This document shows, in pieces, positions 1-7,619 of a stretch of 7,870 nucleotides of DNA. The notes under the pieces are model-generated. The model was given only the letters and a program-made list of their open reading frames with translations. It did no database searches and was not told the origin of the DNA. The translations under genes were made by a program, and so were the position numbers. Source of the DNA: Armatimonadota bacterium. Lineage in GTDB: Bacteria > Armatimonadota > Fimbriimonadia > Fimbriimonadales > ATM1. Each line of letters begins with the position of its first letter. Positions within the stretch are counted from its first letter, which is position 1. The DNA lies in assembly GCA_013816225.1 (NCBI GenBank), contig JACDEQ010000092.1, positions 1 through 7,870 on the forward strand, given 5' to 3'.

Positions 1-732
1 GACCCACTGCTCGTTGCCCGCGGAATCGTACTTGATGGTCAAGTAGTCAAGGTTGTTAGTAAAGGTTGCGATCGTTCCCGTCACATAGACGTTGCCCGAG
101 GTATCTACCGCCAACGCTGCGGCATCTTCGCCCAAGGCGTTCCCCTGACCCCAACGTGCCACCCACTGCTCGTTGCCCGCAGAATCGTACTTGATCGTGG
201 CGTAGTCCGCATTGCCGTCTGAGCCATAGGAATAGCCCGTCACGTAGACATTGCCCAAAATGTCTACCGCCAATGCAGACGCGCTATCGACCCAATTGAA
301 GGGCCCATTGTACCTTGCGACCCATTGCTCGTTGCCCGCCGAATCATACTTGATGGTAGCGTAGTCAAAATGGCTGCCTGAGCCGGCGGACCTGCCCGTC
401 ACGTAAACGTTGCCCGAGGCATCCACCTCCAAGTCGCTGGCGTAATCGAAGCCGTTTCCCGATCCGTTGTAGCGTGCGACCCACTGCTCCTTGCCCCCGG
501 AATCGTACTTGATAGTGGCGTAGTCAAAGCTGCTGCCCGAGCCTCTGGAGAAACCCGTCGCGTATACATTGCCCGAGTCATCTGACGCGACGTCACGGGC
601 CTCTTCATAGCCGTTGCCTGGCCCGTTGTATCGAGCCACCCACTCCTGCGCTTGGGCTGAGGCGGGCACCTGTAGCGCGCCAAAAACGCCTACGAGTGCG
701 TAAACCAAAATGTAGCGATTGGAATTCATCAT
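1..732 (-). CDS. Exported SBBP-repeat (beta-propeller) protein, 3' part beyond window
   Basis: The frame stays open for 244 codons from the ATG at 732 to the left edge, so the C-terminus is missing. Residues 1 to about 26 form a signal peptide: a short polar start, a hydrophobic core (YILVYALVGVFGAL) and an ASA cleavage site before QAQ. The rest is a tandem repeat of exactly 53 residues, with EQW/EW tryptophans at residues 31, 84, 137, 190 and 243. Each unit reads roughly WVARYNG, then AxDxSGNVYVTG, then DYATIKYDSxGxEQW. This is the SBBP repeat, known from extracellular beta-propeller-like proteins; the partner or ligand cannot be read from it. Two ATGs lie in tandem (732 and 729). A GAGG motif at 737-740 is 4 nt from the first and 7 nt from the second, so 729 may be the true start. 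The gene appears to be transcribed alone. The family call is firm and the function unknown. Confidence 0.88.
   Translation of the reverse strand, partial: MMNSNRYILVYALVGVFGALQVPASAQAQEWVARYNGPGNGYEEARDVASDDSGNVYATGFSRGSGSSFDYATIKYDSGGKEQWVARYNGSGNGFDYASDLEVDASGNVYVTGRSAGSGSHFDYATIKYDSAGNEQWVARYNGPFNWVDSASALAVDILGNVYVTGYSYGSDGNADYATIKYDSAGNEQWVARWGQGNALGEDAAALAVDTSGNVYVTGTIATFTNNLDYLTIKYDSAGNEQWV
2..637 (-). repeat. Four tandem 159-bp units encoding SBBP repeats
   Basis: The motif ACCCACTGCTC (plus-strand reading, with small variations) recurs at 2, 161, 320, 479 and, more diverged, 638. That is an exact 159-bp spacing, or 53 codons. The roughly 37 bp after each start are nearly identical among the first four copies, while the middle of the unit varies more. 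The constant length and high DNA identity suggest expansion by duplication, or homogenisation by recombination, in addition to protein-level constraint. The array probably continues beyond the left edge. Confidence 0.9.
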
Positions 733-1088
733 AGTTCCTCTTTCTTCTCCAACTGAGAGCTATCTCGTTGTAGCAAGTAGCCCGCGTGCGGCATGAGGCA
801 TAAACTCAGCGGCCCGTTCCGAACGCCCTCGTCCCTACAAGCTACGACTGTCACACCATTTCTACGCCTCTCTCTCTCGATCCTCTCGCGTTTTTCACAA
901 CGGGCTCGTATGCAGGACAAGCTCGCCTAAGGGTTCGCGAGACCGGGAGCGGTTTCGTGGAACGTAAGAAGGCCGCGATTGAAAGTTGTAACACCCATAT
1001 CCGGCCGAGCCAAGACAGCACCTCACACTGGCCGCCCAGCCGTCATCGGAGCGTCCTTTGATGCGTAGGAACGTCGAGGTGAAATGAA
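733..1088. other. Gene-free interval of about 356 bp between divergent genes
   Basis: This interval lies between the divergent SBBP gene and the small basic protein gene, so it should contain the promoters of both. I could not identify a convincing -35/-10 pair for either. A pyrimidine-rich CT run lies at about 866-888. The longest plus-strand ATG frame I found (793-930, 45 codons) has no ribosome binding site and no recognisable product. I see no tRNA, rRNA or mobile element. Confidence 0.6.
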
Positions 1089-1385
1089 ATGCCCCAGAAA
1101 AGTTGGAGCAAGAAAGACGAGAAAATGTACGAGCACATCAAGGACAGCGAGCGCGACCGTGGCAGGCCGGCATCACGTGCGGGAGAAGTCGCAGCCAGGA
1201 CGGTTAACAAGCATCGGCGCATCGAGGGCCGAACCAAGAGCAAGCGAACCTCCGGCACGGGAAATCCTAACAAGCCGCTGGGCGAACGGACTCGCGACGA
1301 GCTTTACAACCTTGCCCAAGAACACGGGCTCAAGGGCCGCAGCAGGATGAGCAAGTCAGAGCTTGTTTCTGCTCTCGGCGGTTAG
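1089..1385 (+). CDS. Small basic protein with Rho-N/SAP-like C-terminus ('plasmid stabilization protein' family)
   Basis: This is a 98-residue, lysine- and arginine-rich cytoplasmic protein. The N-terminal half shows KKDEKMYEHIKDSERDRG and then AARTVNKHRR, the conserved pattern of a small family often auto-labelled 'plasmid stabilization protein'. The C-terminal segment from about residue 64 (GERTRDELYNLAQEHGLKG, then SRMSKSELVSAL) resembles the Rho termination factor N-terminal or SAP-like helix-extended-helix fold, which binds nucleic acid. A nucleic-acid-associated role is therefore likely, but no biochemical function is established that I know of, and nothing here suggests a plasmid. The chosen start has a good ribosome binding site, GAGGTGA at 1076-1082, 6 nt upstream. 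Another ATG at 1084 is in a different frame. The length fits the family. The gene stands alone and converges on the secreted-protein gene downstream. Confidence 0.85.
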   Translation: MPQKSWSKKDEKMYEHIKDSERDRGRPASRAGEVAARTVNKHRRIEGRTKSKRTSGTGNPNKPLGERTRDELYNLAQEHGLKGRSRMSKSELVSALGG

Positions 1386-1398
1386 TCTATCGGCGACA

Positions 1399-1418
1399 CC
1401 TTCGACTAACCGCGAAGG
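1399..1418. terminator. Small stem-loop between convergent genes
   Basis: CCTTCG at 1399-1404 and CGAAGG at 1413-1418 form a 6-bp stem with an 8-nt loop. It lies 13 nt after the stop of the small basic protein gene and within the 76-bp gap between convergent genes. No T-run follows on either strand, so it is at best a weak terminator or transcript-end stabiliser. A second, longer-range pairing is possible between AGCCCG at 1421-1426 and CGGGCT at 1449-1454. Confidence 0.35.
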
Positions 1419-1461
1419 CAAGCCCGGCGGCAACTACGGCAAGGGCGGCGGGCTCAGACAA

Positions 1462-2046
1462 CTACTCCGTGTATTTGGAACGATAGGTCAGGAACCCGCT
1501 GGTCTCCCAGATGTCGCCGACCGGTACTTGTGCAGCGAAGTTGTTGCTGACAGAAGGCACGGCTGCCTGCCAATAGAAGCCGCCGCCATCGGGATCGAAG
1601 TTATCCGATCCCACTGAAAACCAATAGTTCCCCGGTGCGACTACGAGGGATGAGTCCATCGTAAAGTCGAACTCCCAGATCGGGATTCCGAACGGATCGG
1701 TGCCGACCTCCACCGGGTTCACATCCTCGGTGAGGGCCGTGACCGACACAAGTTCTGAGCCGGACAAGCCGCCGCTATCCGCGAACACGGCCATCGTGAA
1801 GGATTCCATGTTCCTCAGGTCGTTGAAGAACGCGCCCTCGGACCGGCCCCACCACTTGAACCGCTGGATGTCCGCGGGCGAGCACATCGTGAAAACCTCC
1901 GCAAGGCGCTGATTGTTAAACTGATCGGACACCGAATCGGACGCGAAGGCCAACTCCGGATCGAAGGGGCTTAGGTCGTAAAGCAAGTCGGCGCTCGCGC
2001 CCGACGTGATGACGATGGCGACGACGGCAATGCTAAGTTTTGTCAT
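1462..2046 (-). CDS. Secreted protein of unknown function, jelly-roll-like
   Basis: This 194-residue protein has a clear signal peptide (hydrophobic core SIAVVAIVITSG, cleavage after ASA at residue 19, mature start at D20). The mature part is acidic and rich in aromatic and beta-forming residues. Its layout resembles small secreted jelly-roll-like proteins common in Planctomycetes and related environmental bacteria: an early 'AEVFTM' strand, a KWWG motif at residues 64-67, then MAVFADSGGLSGSEL, a WEFDFTMDSSLVVAPGNYWFSVGSD segment read in parts, and a terminal W-containing strand. Such proteins often end in a PEP-CTERM-type anchor. None is seen here: the protein stops at KYTE with no hydrophobic tail or arginine cluster, so it is probably released. 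The start is supported by a strong purine-rich ribosome binding site, GGAGAGAG, a few bases upstream of ATG. The family resemblance is from memory and the function is unknown. Confidence 0.8.
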   Translation of the reverse strand: MTKLSIAVVAIVITSGASADLLYDLSPFDPELAFASDSVSDQFNNQRLAEVFTMCSPADIQRFKWWGRSEGAFFNDLRNMESFTMAVFADSGGLSGSELVSVTALTEDVNPVEVGTDPFGIPIWEFDFTMDSSLVVAPGNYWFSVGSDNFDPDGGGFYWQAAVPSVSNNFAAQVPVGDIWETSGFLTYRSKYTE

Positions 2047-2110
2047 TAACTCTCTCCTCTAATTCCTCTTACGGCAAAGATACTGATCAGAGGCGCGAGG
2101 ATAGTCTACT

Positions 2111-2118
2111 GATACAAT
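2111..2118 (+). promoter_or_regulatory. Extended -10-like box directly before the GTG start
   Basis: TG-A-TACAAT matches the extended -10 pattern (TGnTATAAT) at all but one hexamer base. It ends 6 nt before the GTG of the MmcQ/YjbR gene. Transcription would then begin at or next to the start codon, giving a leaderless mRNA. No -35 element is evident. This is inference from sequence alone. Confidence 0.4.
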
Positions 2119-2124
2119 GAGAGC

Positions 2125-2481
2125 GTGGGTAAATCGAAGCGGGACGAATTGATTGGCTTCGCGCTGGGCTTTCCCGAGGCTCACCTGGACCATCCGTGGG
2201 GCGAGGACGTGGCCAAGGTCGGCTAGAAAATCTTCGCCTTCTTCAGCGCTTCCGAAGAATATGGAATGACCGTGAAGCTGCCTTCATCCAACGAATTCGC
2301 CATCGCTCTGGCCGACGTTCAGCCTGCGGGGTACGGGATGGGCAAGAACGGCTGGGTTACGATCTTGAAGCCGGCGGTCGACGAAATTCCGATCGAGATG
2401 CTGCAAGATTGGATTACCGAGAGCTACCGGGCAGTGGCGCCGAAGCGGTTATCCGCCTTGCTGGTTGGAGCAGCGAAGTGA
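2125..2481 (+). pseudogene. MmcQ/YjbR-family (DUF419) gene interrupted by an in-frame TAG
   Basis: The frame from GTG 2125 to TGA 2479-2481 spans 118 codons, the usual length of this family. It contains family hallmarks: an N-terminal KRDELIGFALGFPEA helix, the DHPWGED motif, KVG followed by KIFAFF, TVKLP, a GMGKNGWVTI segment, and a C-terminal ITESYRAVAPKRL helix. MmcQ/YjbR proteins are small cytoplasmic CyaY-like-fold proteins, some DNA-binding, with poorly known roles. Codon 34 (2224-2226) is TAG where relatives usually have lysine (VGKKIF). A single AAG-to-TAG change would explain it. Everything after it is in frame and undamaged, so the mutation is recent, or the codon is read through, or it is a sequencing error. 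An internal restart at ATG 2266 would give only 71 residues without the DHPWG motif. The GTG start has little ribosome binding site. The 3' end overlaps the next start. Confidence 0.78.
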
Positions 2482-2888
2482 AACCGTCGCGTGGCTTGGG
2501 AAAGGCGGTGCTTTTCCTTGCGGGCCTGACTCTCCTCCTGCTTTACCCGATTGTGTTCTACTACGGATGGGCGGTAGGCACCGAACAAGTTGCCAACCGA
2601 GATTCGGAAAAAGTGGCTGTTGCGGTCTACTCCGGGGCACGCTCGGGGGACTTGGACGGGCTAGTCGAAGGCGGGCTGATGGATGGCCGACTTCGAGAGG
2701 AGCTCAAGAAGCTCGATGATCAGTTCGGACGGGTGTCGACCTTTTCCATTACCGGCTCGCGAGCAATTTGCGGGGGAAAGCGCTGGGTTAACGTGAGGGC
2801 GACTCGCTCCGGCAACGAGTATGACGAAACGCTATTCGGAATCGGGATGCGCTTCTCCATCGTCGACTCCGCCCAGACTAGGCATTAA
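2478..2888 (+). CDS. Small membrane-anchored protein of unknown function
   Basis: I chose the GTG at 2478, which overlaps the stop of the preceding gene as GTGA and has GGAG at 2467-2470, 7 nt upstream. A much longer reading of this frame back to 2196 is a shadow of the upstream gene. The product is 136 residues: a short basic N-terminus (KPSRGLGK), one strong hydrophobic segment at about residues 9-29 (AVLFLAGLTLLLLYPIVFYYG), then a soluble region of about 105 residues expected outside the membrane. The soluble part has a charged helix (ARSGDLDGLVEGG, RLREELKKLDDQFG) followed by alternating strands, weakly suggestive of an NTF2- or cystatin-like alpha+beta fold. It has one cysteine near residue 96. 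I do not recognise the family. Coupling to the broken MmcQ/YjbR gene means the upstream amber codon could reduce its translation. Its stop overlaps the stop of the convergent dioxygenase gene. Confidence 0.75.
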   Translation: MKPSRGLGKAVLFLAGLTLLLLYPIVFYYGWAVGTEQVANRDSEKVAVAVYSGARSGDLDGLVEGGLMDGRLREELKKLDDQFGRVSTFSITGSRAICGGKRWVNVRATRSGNEYDETLFGIGMRFSIVDSAQTRH

Positions 2889-3691
2889 GCTTTGCCGCGG
2901 CCGGTGACATCGCGCATCGCGAAGTGATTCCAACCGCTAAGAACCAGGCGCTCGTTCGGGTGGCTGTTTCCCTCTTCGACCCGGTCGTCACCGGCGTACA
3001 TCTGCACGAGAACGGTCTTGCGTGTCTCACTCGACCGGTTGGGCATCGAACCGTGGAGCGTGAAATAGTGGAAGAAGAGCACGTCGCCGGGTTCGGCCTC
3101 GAGCGGCATCGCGCCCTCGATCGGGTGGTTATCCAGCATCTCCGAAGGCATTTGGCCGGATGAGCCTTTTACTCGGCCCAGCTTATGGCTTCCCGGATAG
3201 ACCCGAAGGCACCCCATCTCGTCCGTCGCCGGGCTCACATGAATGATCGCCGCGAGCATCGTGTCCTTCTCGGTGGGGAAATAGGTCCAATCCTGGTGCA
3301 TCGGAAACGGCGCGCCCTGCTCCGCCGGCTTTTGAAAGAGCTTCGAATGGTGGAGGATAACGTCCTTGCCGAGAATCGCCGTCGCGACTTCGAGGAACTT
3401 CGTGTGGGTGAACGCTCTTAGCCACTTGGCGGAGTATTGCTGAACGTTGTGTGTGTGCAAAACCACCGCGTCGGCCTTAGCGATGCGCTCCATCTGTGGC
3501 CCAGACCACGCGGCGTTGTTCTCTTCCCCACTCGCAAGAATCTGGCCCACAATCCGGTCGAAGTCGACCTCCATTTCCCCAATTCCGTCCGCTGAGAAGA
3601 CTCCGCGCGCCACGTAGTAGCCAAATTCGGCGAATTGTCTTCCGATCTCTGTGTCTACGATTCGCGGGACGAAGACGCCAGCGGTTTGCAC
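2885..3691 (-). CDS. Phytanoyl-CoA dioxygenase (PhyH) family Fe(II)/2-oxoglutarate oxygenase
   Basis: This is a 268-residue cytoplasmic protein, a normal length for PhyH-family enzymes. These hydroxylate a small organic substrate using Fe(II), O2 and 2-oxoglutarate. The metal site is visible: HQD at residues 132-134 (H132, D134) and the distal histidine H213 in FTLHGS. R224 (SETRKTVLVQ), eleven residues further on, is the likely 2-oxoglutarate-binding arginine. The family core between them is intact (GCLRVYPGSHKLG at 160-172, EPGDVLFFH at 200-208). The N-terminal FAEFGYYVARGVFS segment is also typical. The substrate cannot be predicted, and the neighbours give no pathway. The start is GTG at 3691: an in-frame TGA lies two codons upstream, and no later start keeps the N-terminal domain. 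There is almost no ribosome binding site, but a TAGAAT box lies 7 nt upstream. The stop shares TTAA with the convergent membrane-protein gene. Confidence 0.92.
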   Translation of the reverse strand: MQTAGVFVPRIVDTEIGRQFAEFGYYVARGVFSADGIGEMEVDFDRIVGQILASGEENNAAWSGPQMERIAKADAVVLHTHNVQQYSAKWLRAFTHTKFLEVATAILGKDVILHHSKLFQKPAEQGAPFPMHQDWTYFPTEKDTMLAAIIHVSPATDEMGCLRVYPGSHKLGRVKGSSGQMPSEMLDNHPIEGAMPLEAEPGDVLFFHYFTLHGSMPNRSSETRKTVLVQMYAGDDRVEEGNSHPNERLVLSGWNHFAMRDVTGRGKA

Positions 3692-3698
3692 GGCTCAG

Positions 3699-3704
3699 AT
3701 TCTA
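3699..3704 (-). promoter_or_regulatory. -10-like TAGAAT box of the dioxygenase gene
   Basis: TAGAAT on the minus strand ends 7 nt before the GTG at 3691, so transcription would start at or near the start codon. A recognisable -35 at 16-18 bp spacing is lacking. Together with the poor ribosome binding site this suggests a leaderless transcript. It is inferred, not demonstrated. Confidence 0.35.
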
Positions 3705-3767
3705 CATGACTGGGCAGGTTTACAGGAAACGTCATCGAAGAATCCTCGCCCAAGCGGTTTGCGGTCG

Positions 3768-3775
3768 TATAGAAT
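3768..3775 (+). promoter_or_regulatory. -10-like TATAGAAT box of the HAF-repeat gene
   Basis: TATAGAAT (TAGAAT at 3770-3775) lies about 42 nt upstream of the GTG start, giving an expected 5' leader of about 36 nt that includes the strong ribosome binding site. I see no good -35. The same TAGAAT hexamer occurs on the opposite strand at 3699-3704, facing the divergent dioxygenase gene. Confidence 0.35.
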
Positions 3776-3804
3776 GTTATCGGACTTGGCAATCGTGGCA
3801 AGCC

Positions 3805-3811
3805 GGAGGAG
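3805..3811 (+). promoter_or_regulatory. Strong ribosome binding site that fixes the GTG start at 3818
   Basis: GGAGGAG ends 6 nt before the GTG at 3818. This is a near-perfect Shine-Dalgarno sequence and spacing, and it decides for this non-ATG start, which also gives an intact signal peptide. Confidence 0.8.
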
Positions 3812-3817
3812 ATTGCA

Positions 3818-5392
3818 GTGCACATCAGTGGTTACGTTCGATCCTTTCTTGCCTGCACGGCCCTGACCCTATCGGTCATTCCGGTCGCAGCCCAACTGAC
3901 CGACGTCGGTACGCTGGGCGGGCCCGCGAGCACCGCGCGGGGCGTCAACGATTCCGGCCATGTCGTGGGGACGGCGGATACCGGGCCAGATACTCACCGC
4001 GCCTTCCTCTACATCGCGGGAACGATGACGGACATCGGCGCCCTCGGCGGAGTCAACAGCGAGGCGCGCGCCATCAACGCCAGTGGGCAGATCGCAGGGA
4101 GGGCGAGCACGGCCGGTGGCTACTCGCACGGCTTTCTCTATACGAACGGCAAGTTCGAGGAAATCGGCGACTTCGGCGGCCCATCGAGTGGCGCCGTGGA
4201 CCTAAACGACGCCGGCCAGGTCACAGGATACGCACATATCGATGACGAGGAGGGTTCTCATCGAGTGTTCCTATACGAGAACGGACAAATGTTCAACTTG
4301 GGAACGCTCGGGGGCAATCATAGCGATGCGTACGATATCAACAACGCCGGCCAAATCGTCGGACCAGCAAGGACGCCGAACAAATTCTCGCACGCCTACT
4401 TGTACACCGGGAGGATTATGAAGGATCTCGGGACGTTGGGTGGCGACTCGAGCGTGGCGTACGCCGTCAACGAATCAGGCCAAGTGGTCGGCTTTGCTCA
4501 TGACTCGGATGGGTTCTCCGTCGCGTTCCTCTACACCGATGGAGTCATGATGAACTTAGGCGCATTGGGAGGCTCCTTCAGCGACGCCTACGCGATCAAC
4601 GGCGCGGGCCAGGTCGTCGGAAGCGCTCAAACGGGGTTTGGAACCTATCACGCTTTCCTCTATGAAGACGGAGTGATGGCCGACCTAGGGACTTTCGGCG
4701 GCAGCGACAGCGAGGCCAGGGTCATCGCGCCGGACGGCACCGTCTACGGCTGGGCGCAGGTTCCCGGCGGGAGCCACCATCTCTTTCGCTATGAAGGCGG
4801 GCAAATGAGGGATCTCGGCGGCTTAGGAGGGGCCGAGCTATTCGTGGAGGCGATCAGCCCGAACGGGCGCTACGTGGTCGGCCGTGGGATGACAGCGGGC
4901 GGGGTTTTCCACGGATATCTGTACGATGCGTTTTCCATCGCTCCGGAAACATTGACCATGTACCGTGGCACGATCGTCTCCGGCAGCCTCCCTTCGCTGC
5001 ATAACAGCGACAATCTCAGGCTCGTAGTAAAACCGGGCTTCGTCTTCTCCACATTCGAGCCTCCGATCCAGGTCATTGTCAACGCTACGTCGCCGTCCGC
5101 CTCTCCGGCAAGCCTGAGCTTCTCGGTCGAGTCGCACGCGAGCATCGCGAACGCCCAACAGAAGGTCTCCCTCTACAATTTCGTCACCCAGTCCTTCGAG
5201 GTATTGGATACGCGAATGGCGACGACTAGCGACAGCACCGTCCAGATTAATGTGACTAGCAATACGTCTCGGTTTGTGCAACCCGGCTCGCTCCTAATTA
5301 CGGCTCGGGTCAGTTACAAAGCGCTCGGACCCCTGTTCGGTTATCCTTGGCACGCCCGAATCGACCAGACGAAATGGATCATCCCTGGATAA
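3818..5392 (+). CDS. Exported HAF-repeat protein with a distinct C-terminal domain
   Basis: This is a 524-residue protein. Residues 1-25 are a signal peptide (hydrophobic SFLACTALTLSVIPVAA, cleavage at VAA before Q26). Residues 27-370 hold eight HAF repeats. The GxLGG/GxFGG motif falls at residues 31, 74, 117, 162, 205, 248, 291 and 334, a 43-residue period with one 45-residue unit. Each unit reads about 'DLGTLGG-S-AYAIN-AGQVVG-A---HAFLYxxG'. HAF repeats are predicted to form an extracellular beta-propeller-like fold, and eight units could make a closed ring. Residues 371-524 are a separate non-repeat beta-rich domain (YRGTIVSGSL, SDNLRLVVKPG, QQKVSLYNF, SRFVQPGSL, RVSYKALGP, YPWHARIDQTKW), possibly for attachment or export. 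No sortase or PEP-CTERM tail is seen. It appears to be transcribed alone and converges on fusA. The start is fixed by GGAGGAG before GTG. The role is unknown. Confidence 0.88.
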   Translation: MHISGYVRSFLACTALTLSVIPVAAQLTDVGTLGGPASTARGVNDSGHVVGTADTGPDTHRAFLYIAGTMTDIGALGGVNSEARAINASGQIAGRASTAGGYSHGFLYTNGKFEEIGDFGGPSSGAVDLNDAGQVTGYAHIDDEEGSHRVFLYENGQMFNLGTLGGNHSDAYDINNAGQIVGPARTPNKFSHAYLYTGRIMKDLGTLGGDSSVAYAVNESGQVVGFAHDSDGFSVAFLYTDGVMMNLGALGGSFSDAYAINGAGQVVGSAQTGFGTYHAFLYEDGVMADLGTFGGSDSEARVIAPDGTVYGWAQVPGGSHHLFRYEGGQMRDLGGLGGAELFVEAISPNGRYVVGRGMTAGGVFHGYLYDAFSIAPETLTMYRGTIVSGSLPSLHNSDNLRLVVKPGFVFSTFEPPIQVIVNATSPSASPASLSFSVESHASIANAQQKVSLYNFVTQSFEVLDTRMATTSDSTVQINVTSNTSRFVQPGSLLITARVSYKALGPLFGYPWHARIDQTKWIIPG

Positions 5393-5395
5393 GTG

Positions 5396-5443
5396 GCCCT
5401 CACCCAGTTCGCTTTGCTCACAGCCTCTCCCAGAAGAGAGGAA
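5396..5443. repeat. REP-like intergenic palindrome, possible bidirectional terminator
   Basis: The 59-bp gap between the convergent HAF and fusA genes is almost filled by CCCTCACCCAG, then TTCGCTTTGCTCA, then CCTCTC (5424-5429), a CCAGAA loop, and GAGAGG (5436-5441). The hairpin has 6 perfect base pairs and is symmetric, so it could act on both strands, although neither side has a T-run. The 'CCCTCACCC...TTCGCT...GCTCA...CTCTCCC-A-GAGAGG' order resembles intergenic REP-like repeats I recall from several bacterial genomes. Whether it is repeated in this genome cannot be seen from one copy. Confidence 0.45.
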
Positions 5444-5451
5444 ATTGCGCC

Positions 5452-7563
<2,112 letters not shown>

Positions 7564-7584
7564 AAATTTGGTTCTCTATCAGGC

Positions 7585-7612
7585 AAAAACCCCAACACAA
7601 ACGGAAGGGGTT
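7585..7612 (-). terminator. Terminator- or attenuator-like hairpin in the fusA leader
   Basis: On the minus strand AACCCC (7612-7607) can pair with GGGGTT (7593-7588) across a 13-nt loop, and the 3' arm runs on into three more T residues. It lies only about 22 nt before the fusA ATG, downstream of the predicted promoter. It could therefore act as a weak attenuator or influence translation initiation. The stem is short and the loop large, so this is tentative. Confidence 0.35.
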
Positions 7613-7619
7613 CGACTTA

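Noticed and set aside
399..683. 94-codon minus-strand frame inside the SBBP gene
   Set aside because: It is a different frame from the signal-peptide and repeat-bearing frame that spans 1-732. Its low-complexity S/T/R/A content is a shadow.
1..732. 159-bp repeats as a mobile or satellite element
   Set aside because: The period is exactly 53 codons in one open frame with signal peptide and SBBP motifs, so the repeats are explained by the protein.
729..920. 63-codon minus-strand frame ending at the SBBP start
   Set aside because: It has no recognisable motif and an R-, E- and C-rich random-looking sequence. The region is more likely promoter and leader DNA.
793..930. 45-codon plus-strand frame in the gene-poor gap
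   Set aside because: There is no Shine-Dalgarno sequence, and the composition follows the CT-rich DNA. No homology is recognisable.
2224..2226. Genome-wide recoding of TAG
   Set aside because: TAG ends two neighbouring well-supported genes at the expected family length, so one internal TAG is better explained by mutation or error.
2196..2477. N-terminal extension of the membrane protein back to ATG 2196
   Set aside because: This part is an out-of-frame shadow of the MmcQ/YjbR sequence. The GTG at 2478 with GGAG and the GTGA overlap explains the gene better.
3496..4245. 249-codon plus-strand frame spanning the dioxygenase and HAF genes
   Set aside because: It is very arginine-rich, antisense to one real gene and out of frame with another, and lacks a supported start.
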